Source: Lachnospiraceae bacterium UBA3863
GTDB lineage: Bacteria; Bacillota; Clostridia; Lachnospirales; Lachnospiraceae
NCBI GenBank assembly: GCA_002392385.1
Contig: DGGX01000220.1
Span: forward strand, 1-9,863
DNA: 9,863 nt
Direction: 5' to 3'
Each line of letters starts with the position of its first letter. Within the stretch, counting starts at the first letter, position 1. Positions 7,533 through 9,863 of this stretch are shown in pieces. The notes below the pieces were generated by a model. The model did not search any database. It was not told the DNA's origin and worked only from the letters and a program-made list of their open reading frames with translations. The position numbers were made by a program, and so were the translations under genes.

Positions 7533-7579
7533 GAATAAACAAAACTCCGGAAAGCAGCATATTTACTGGCTTTCCGGAG
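7533..7579 (-). terminator. strong intrinsic terminator after tRNA-Ser
   Basis: On the minus strand CTCCGGAAAGC (7579-7569), a 13-base loop and GCTTTCCGGAG (7555-7545) form a perfect 11-bp stem, followed directly by TTTTGTTTATT (7544-7534). It starts nine bases after the tRNA 3' end, so it ends the tRNA transcript. The other strand lacks a T run, so it acts in one direction. Confidence 0.92.
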
Positions 7580-7587
7580 ATACAAAA

Positions 7588-7675
7588 CGGAGTCGGTGGG
7601 ATTCGAACCCACGAGCCGCGCTAGCGACTACCTGATTTCGAGTCAGGCCCGTTATGACCACTTCGATACGACTCC
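7588..7675 (-). tRNA. tRNA-Ser (anticodon CGA)
   Basis: An 88-base class II tRNA. The acceptor stem pairs GGAGTCG (7675-7669) with CGACTCC (7595-7589), with discriminator G at 7588, as expected for serine. The anticodon arm is CTGA-CTCGAAA-TCAG, giving anticodon CGA, which reads UCG. A long variable arm is present, as in all serine tRNAs, and the T arm reads GTGGG-TTCGAAT-CCCAC. The 3' CCA is not encoded and must be added after transcription. It has its own promoter upstream and a terminator downstream, so it is a single-gene unit. Confidence 0.97.
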
Positions 7676-7747
7676 AATCGGTTCCTGCACGGGCCCCGCG
7701 CTCACGTAAGTTGCGCTTGCTGCGCAAGGCTCGTACAGACGTTACTC

Positions 7748-7776
7748 ATTATAGGCGCTGAGGCAGGAAAAAACAA
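7748..7776 (-). promoter_or_regulatory. promoter of tRNA-Ser
   Basis: On the minus strand -35 TTGTTT (7776-7771) and a perfect -10 TATAAT (7753-7748) are separated by exactly 17 bases. Transcription should begin near 7741, leaving a leader of about 65 bases before the mature tRNA. That leader contains a perfect hairpin, TTGCGC (7727-7722) with GCGCAA (7716-7711). The promoter lies just after the MATE gene stop codon at 7785. Confidence 0.87.
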
Positions 7777-7784
7777 GTGGATTT

Positions 7785-9128
7785 TCAAATCGTTCCCACT
7801 CTCGCCCACCGCCGCATGACTGTGTAATAGGCGATATTCATGGCCAGGCCTGTGATGCACCAGGTGATCGGGTAGACCAGGATCAGGGTCACCGGGTTCC
7901 TGTTCAGGGGCAGTATGGTGAAGACATAGATCAGTCTGAACAGGCACGTGCCGACCAGGGAGATAATGGCCGGGACGGAGGAACGGTTCATACCGCGCAG
8001 GGCCCCGCCGGTGATCTCGTAGGTCCCGCAGAGGAAATGGAGGGCGAAGGCGTAGTTCACGCGTACCATGGCATAGCGGATGACCTCCGGATCCGTGGTG
8101 AAGAGCAGGATCAGGCGGTTCTTGAAAAGGAGCATGACCAGGATGAAGAGTATATCGATCCCTATGCCCAGTCCCAGGCCCAGGCGGCGCACCTTCAGGC
8201 AGCGCTCTCTGTCCATGGCGCCGTAGTTCTGGGAGGTGAAGGTCACGCAAGCCTGGCCGAAGGCATTGAGCAGGCAGTAGGACAGGAAATCGAAGTTCTG
8301 TCCGGCTGTCATGCCCGCTATGCAGTTGGCGCCGAAGCTGTTCACCGCGGACTGGATGACCACATTGGAAATGGAGAAGACCATGCCCTGTATGCCGGCC
8401 GGAAGGCCGATCCGCAGGATCCTCACCAGGATATCCTTCCGGATCCGGAGTCTCCGGAGATCCAGTCTGAATTCATCCTTCTCCCGGAGGAGGAAGAGGA
8501 TGATCAGGCCCCCGCTCAGGCAGTTGGACAGGACAGTGGCCAGCGCCACGCCGATCACGTGCAGATGGAAGCCGACGACGAAGACCAGGTTCAGGAGGAC
8601 GTTGACCACGCCCGCCAGGACCAGGGCCAGAAAGGGCCGCCGGCTGTCTCCCCGGGCCCTCAGGACGGCGGATCCGAAGTTATAGAGGGTGATGGCCGGC
8701 ATACCGCAGAAATAGATCCGCAGGTAGACCGACGCCAGGCGGATGACCTCCTCGGGTGCTCCCATCAGGCGCAGGATGGGCTGGGCAACGATCAGGCCCG
8801 TGACCAGGAGAAAAGCGCCGGAGATCAGGGATACCGCGATGATGGTGTGGACCGCGTCGCTGATCCTGTCCCGCCGATCCGCGCCGAGAAGGTTGCCGAT
8901 CACCACGTTGGCGCCTACGGACAGGCCGACGAAAAGGCTGACGAGCAGGGAGATCACCGAGGAATTGGACCCCACCGCGGCCATGGCCTGCGCATTGGTG
9001 AATCTGCCCACGACCGCCAGGTCCGCGGCGTTGAACAGCTGCTGCAGCATACTGCTGAGCGCCAGCGGAAGGGCGAACATCAGGATCTTGCCCGCAAGGG
9101 GGCCGTGGGTCATATCAACTTCATTCAC
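7785..9128 (-). CDS. MATE family efflux transporter
   Basis: A 447-residue, highly hydrophobic protein with about 12 membrane segments in two homologous halves, the pattern of the MATE (MatE/NorM-like) family, which exports cationic drugs, dyes or metabolites using Na+ or H+ gradients. The first half starts with the signature THGPLAGKILMFALPLALSS and continues QQLFNAADLAVVGRF (about 29-43). The second half starts near RILRIGLPAGIQGMVFS (about residue 240). The substrate cannot be read from the sequence. The annotated start is a GTG at 9128, overlapping the end of the flavodiiron gene by eight bases; an in-frame ATG at 9113 is the alternative, and neither has a strong ribosome binding site. 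The overlap suggests translational coupling. No terminator is visible after it. Confidence 0.93.
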   Translation of the reverse strand: MNEVDMTHGPLAGKILMFALPLALSSMLQQLFNAADLAVVGRFTNAQAMAAVGSNSSVISLLVSLFVGLSVGANVVIGNLLGADRRDRISDAVHTIIAVSLISGAFLLVTGLIVAQPILRLMGAPEEVIRLASVYLRIYFCGMPAITLYNFGSAVLRARGDSRRPFLALVLAGVVNVLLNLVFVVGFHLHVIGVALATVLSNCLSGGLIILFLLREKDEFRLDLRRLRIRKDILVRILRIGLPAGIQGMVFSISNVVIQSAVNSFGANCIAGMTAGQNFDFLSYCLLNAFGQACVTFTSQNYGAMDRERCLKVRRLGLGLGIGIDILFILVMLLFKNRLILLFTTDPEVIRYAMVRVNYAFALHFLCGTYEITGGALRGMNRSSVPAIISLVGTCLFRLIYVFTILPLNRNPVTLILVYPITWCITGLAMNIAYYTVMRRWARVGTI

Positions 9129-9863
9129 TGTACTTGCCTGCCAGTTCCTGTGCTAGTGCCTCTACCTGGGCGCGGCTCTTGTCATTGAGGGCGGACAGGA
9201 TGGTCACCGTATTCTCGGCATAGGTGAGGTCCTTGCACTCCTCCAGTCTGGCGCGCATGAGCTTGGCCGCCTGGGGAGCCCAGGTGCCGTTCTCCATGAG
9301 GGCGATGGTGCGCTTCTTGTATCCCCGCTCGGTGAGATGGTCGATGAACTCTCTCATGTAAGGGAAGATCCCGTTGTTGTAGGTAGTCGTGGCCAGCACC
9401 AGGGTATCATAGCGGAAGGCGTCCTCCACGTCCTCATACATGTCCGTCCTGGCCAGGTCGTTGACGACCACCTTGGGCACGCCGGCCTTCTTCAGTTCCT
9501 CAGCCAGCAGCTCCACAGCCTTCTTCGTATTGCCGTAGACAGAGGTATAGGCGATGCAGACGCCCTTGTCCTCCGGCTCATAGGTGGACCAGGTGTTGTA
9601 GAGATTCAGATAGTAGCCCAGATCCTTGTCAAGGACCGGTCCGTGAAGAGGGCAGATGATCCGGATGTCCAGGGCCGCCGCCTTCTTGAGGACAGCCTGT
9701 ACCTGGGGACCGTACTTGCCCACGATACCGAAATAATAGCGGCGCGCCTCGCAGGCCCAGCCCTCGGGATCTTCCACGTCCAGAGCCCCGAACTTGCCAA
9801 AACCGTCCGCGCTGAAGAGGACCTTATCCAGGGCATCGTAGGTCATCATGACCTCCGGCCAGT
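9121..9863 (-). CDS. FprA-type flavodiiron protein, C-terminal part (runs off the window)
   Basis: The reading frame is open to the window edge; the Met at 9849 is internal, since WPEV precedes it and matches the HWPEVM motif of the family. About 246 codons are visible. They cover the end of the metallo-beta-lactamase domain, with iron ligands Asp in SADGFGKFG and His in CPLHGPVL, then the flavodoxin domain with the FMN phosphate loop TSVYGNTKK (about 30-40 residues after the His), TTTYNNGIFPYM and ENGTWAP. Such proteins reduce O2 to water, or NO to N2O, in the cytoplasm of anaerobes, taking electrons from rubredoxin or similar carriers. I see no rubredoxin domain at the C-terminus. It overlaps the MATE transporter downstream. 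Confidence 0.94.
   Translation of the reverse strand, partial: WPEVMMTYDALDKVLFSADGFGKFGALDVEDPEGWACEARRYYFGIVGKYGPQVQAVLKKAAALDIRIICPLHGPVLDKDLGYYLNLYNTWSTYEPEDKGVCIAYTSVYGNTKKAVELLAEELKKAGVPKVVVNDLARTDMYEDVEDAFRYDTLVLATTTYNNGIFPYMREFIDHLTERGYKKRTIALMENGTWAPQAAKLMRARLEECKDLTYAENTVTILSALNDKSRAQVEALAQELAGKYSE

Larger units (their letters stand above)
7245..7587. other. gene-free stretch between aldo/keto reductase and tRNA-Ser
   Basis: About 340 bases with no intact gene. It contains, reading leftwards on the minus strand, the tRNA terminator (7579-7533), an orphan AGGAAAGGAGG ribosome-binding-site-like sequence (about 7532-7522) with no start codon at proper distance, an A/T-rich patch (7462-7500), a short open tail ending at a stop (see the pseudogene entry), and the aldo/keto reductase promoter region. 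I looked for the conserved SRP RNA core here, because in Bacillus that gene lies between tRNA-Ser and dnaX, and did not find it. A plus-strand open frame at 7321-7635 runs into the antisense of the tRNA and is not credible. Confidence 0.6.

Noticed and set aside
7245..7587. candidate SRP RNA gene between tRNA-Ser and dnaX
   Set aside because: Neither strand shows the conserved GGTCAGGTCCGGAAGGAAGC-type core or its flanking stem.
7321..7635. 104-codon open frame on the plus strand
   Set aside because: Its C-terminus (WDSNPRAALATT) is the well-known false translation of an antisense serine tRNA, and it also crosses the tRNA terminator hairpin.
8037..9188. 383-codon, highly acidic open frame on the plus strand
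   Set aside because: Asp/Glu/His/Gln-rich text is what the reverse complement of a hydrophobic membrane protein (the MATE transporter) gives.

Overview
The window looks like a housekeeping stretch of a chromosome from an anaerobic, fairly GC-rich Firmicute, most likely Lachnospiraceae (Clostridia). The evidence is the 5' end of a 16S rRNA gene with a clostridial cluster XIVa-like V1-V2 region, a DUF5711 protein, a flavodiiron (FprA) protein, strong AGGAGG-type ribosome binding sites, and the dnaX-ybaB-recR cluster lying beside an rRNA operon and a serine tRNA, as near the origin of many Firmicutes. I cannot name the species. Every gene I support is on the minus strand, so the layout below runs from the right-hand end leftwards.

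Right end (9863-7785): the C-terminal part of a flavodiiron protein (cut by the window edge) overlaps the start of a MATE-family efflux transporter, probably as a two-gene operon. Next comes a tRNA-Ser(CGA) gene with its own good sigma-70/SigA promoter and a strong intrinsic terminator (7753-7533). About 340 bases without an intact gene follow (7245-7587). They hold that terminator, an orphan ribosome-binding-site-like sequence, a 34-codon open stretch that looks like the tail of a decayed gene, and a probable -10 element for the next gene.

Middle (7244-783): an aldo/keto reductase that lacks the usual C-terminal iron-sulfur cysteines, then dnaX, ybaB/ebfC, recR, galM (aldose 1-epimerase), a membrane-anchored DUF5711 protein and a CvpA-family membrane protein. 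From dnaX leftward the genes are tightly spaced (2 to about 60 bases), with one weak hairpin/T-run between dnaX and ybaB, and the run ends at a clear terminator (743-768). dnaX and recR serve DNA replication and recombinational repair, and ybaB is their usual partner. The last three genes are a less familiar extension of the cluster.

Left end (about 700-1): two tandem, near-consensus promoters with 17-base spacers, AT-rich upstream elements and a leader of about 270-380 bases full of perfect hairpins drive an rRNA operon, of which only the first ~256 bases of 16S are inside the window.

I found no mobile element, CRISPR array, toxin-antitoxin pair or defence system. The long plus-strand open frames are antisense shadows of real genes. 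The points most worth a second look are the gene remnant beside the tRNA, the cysteine-free aldo/keto reductase, and the hairpin-rich rRNA leader.
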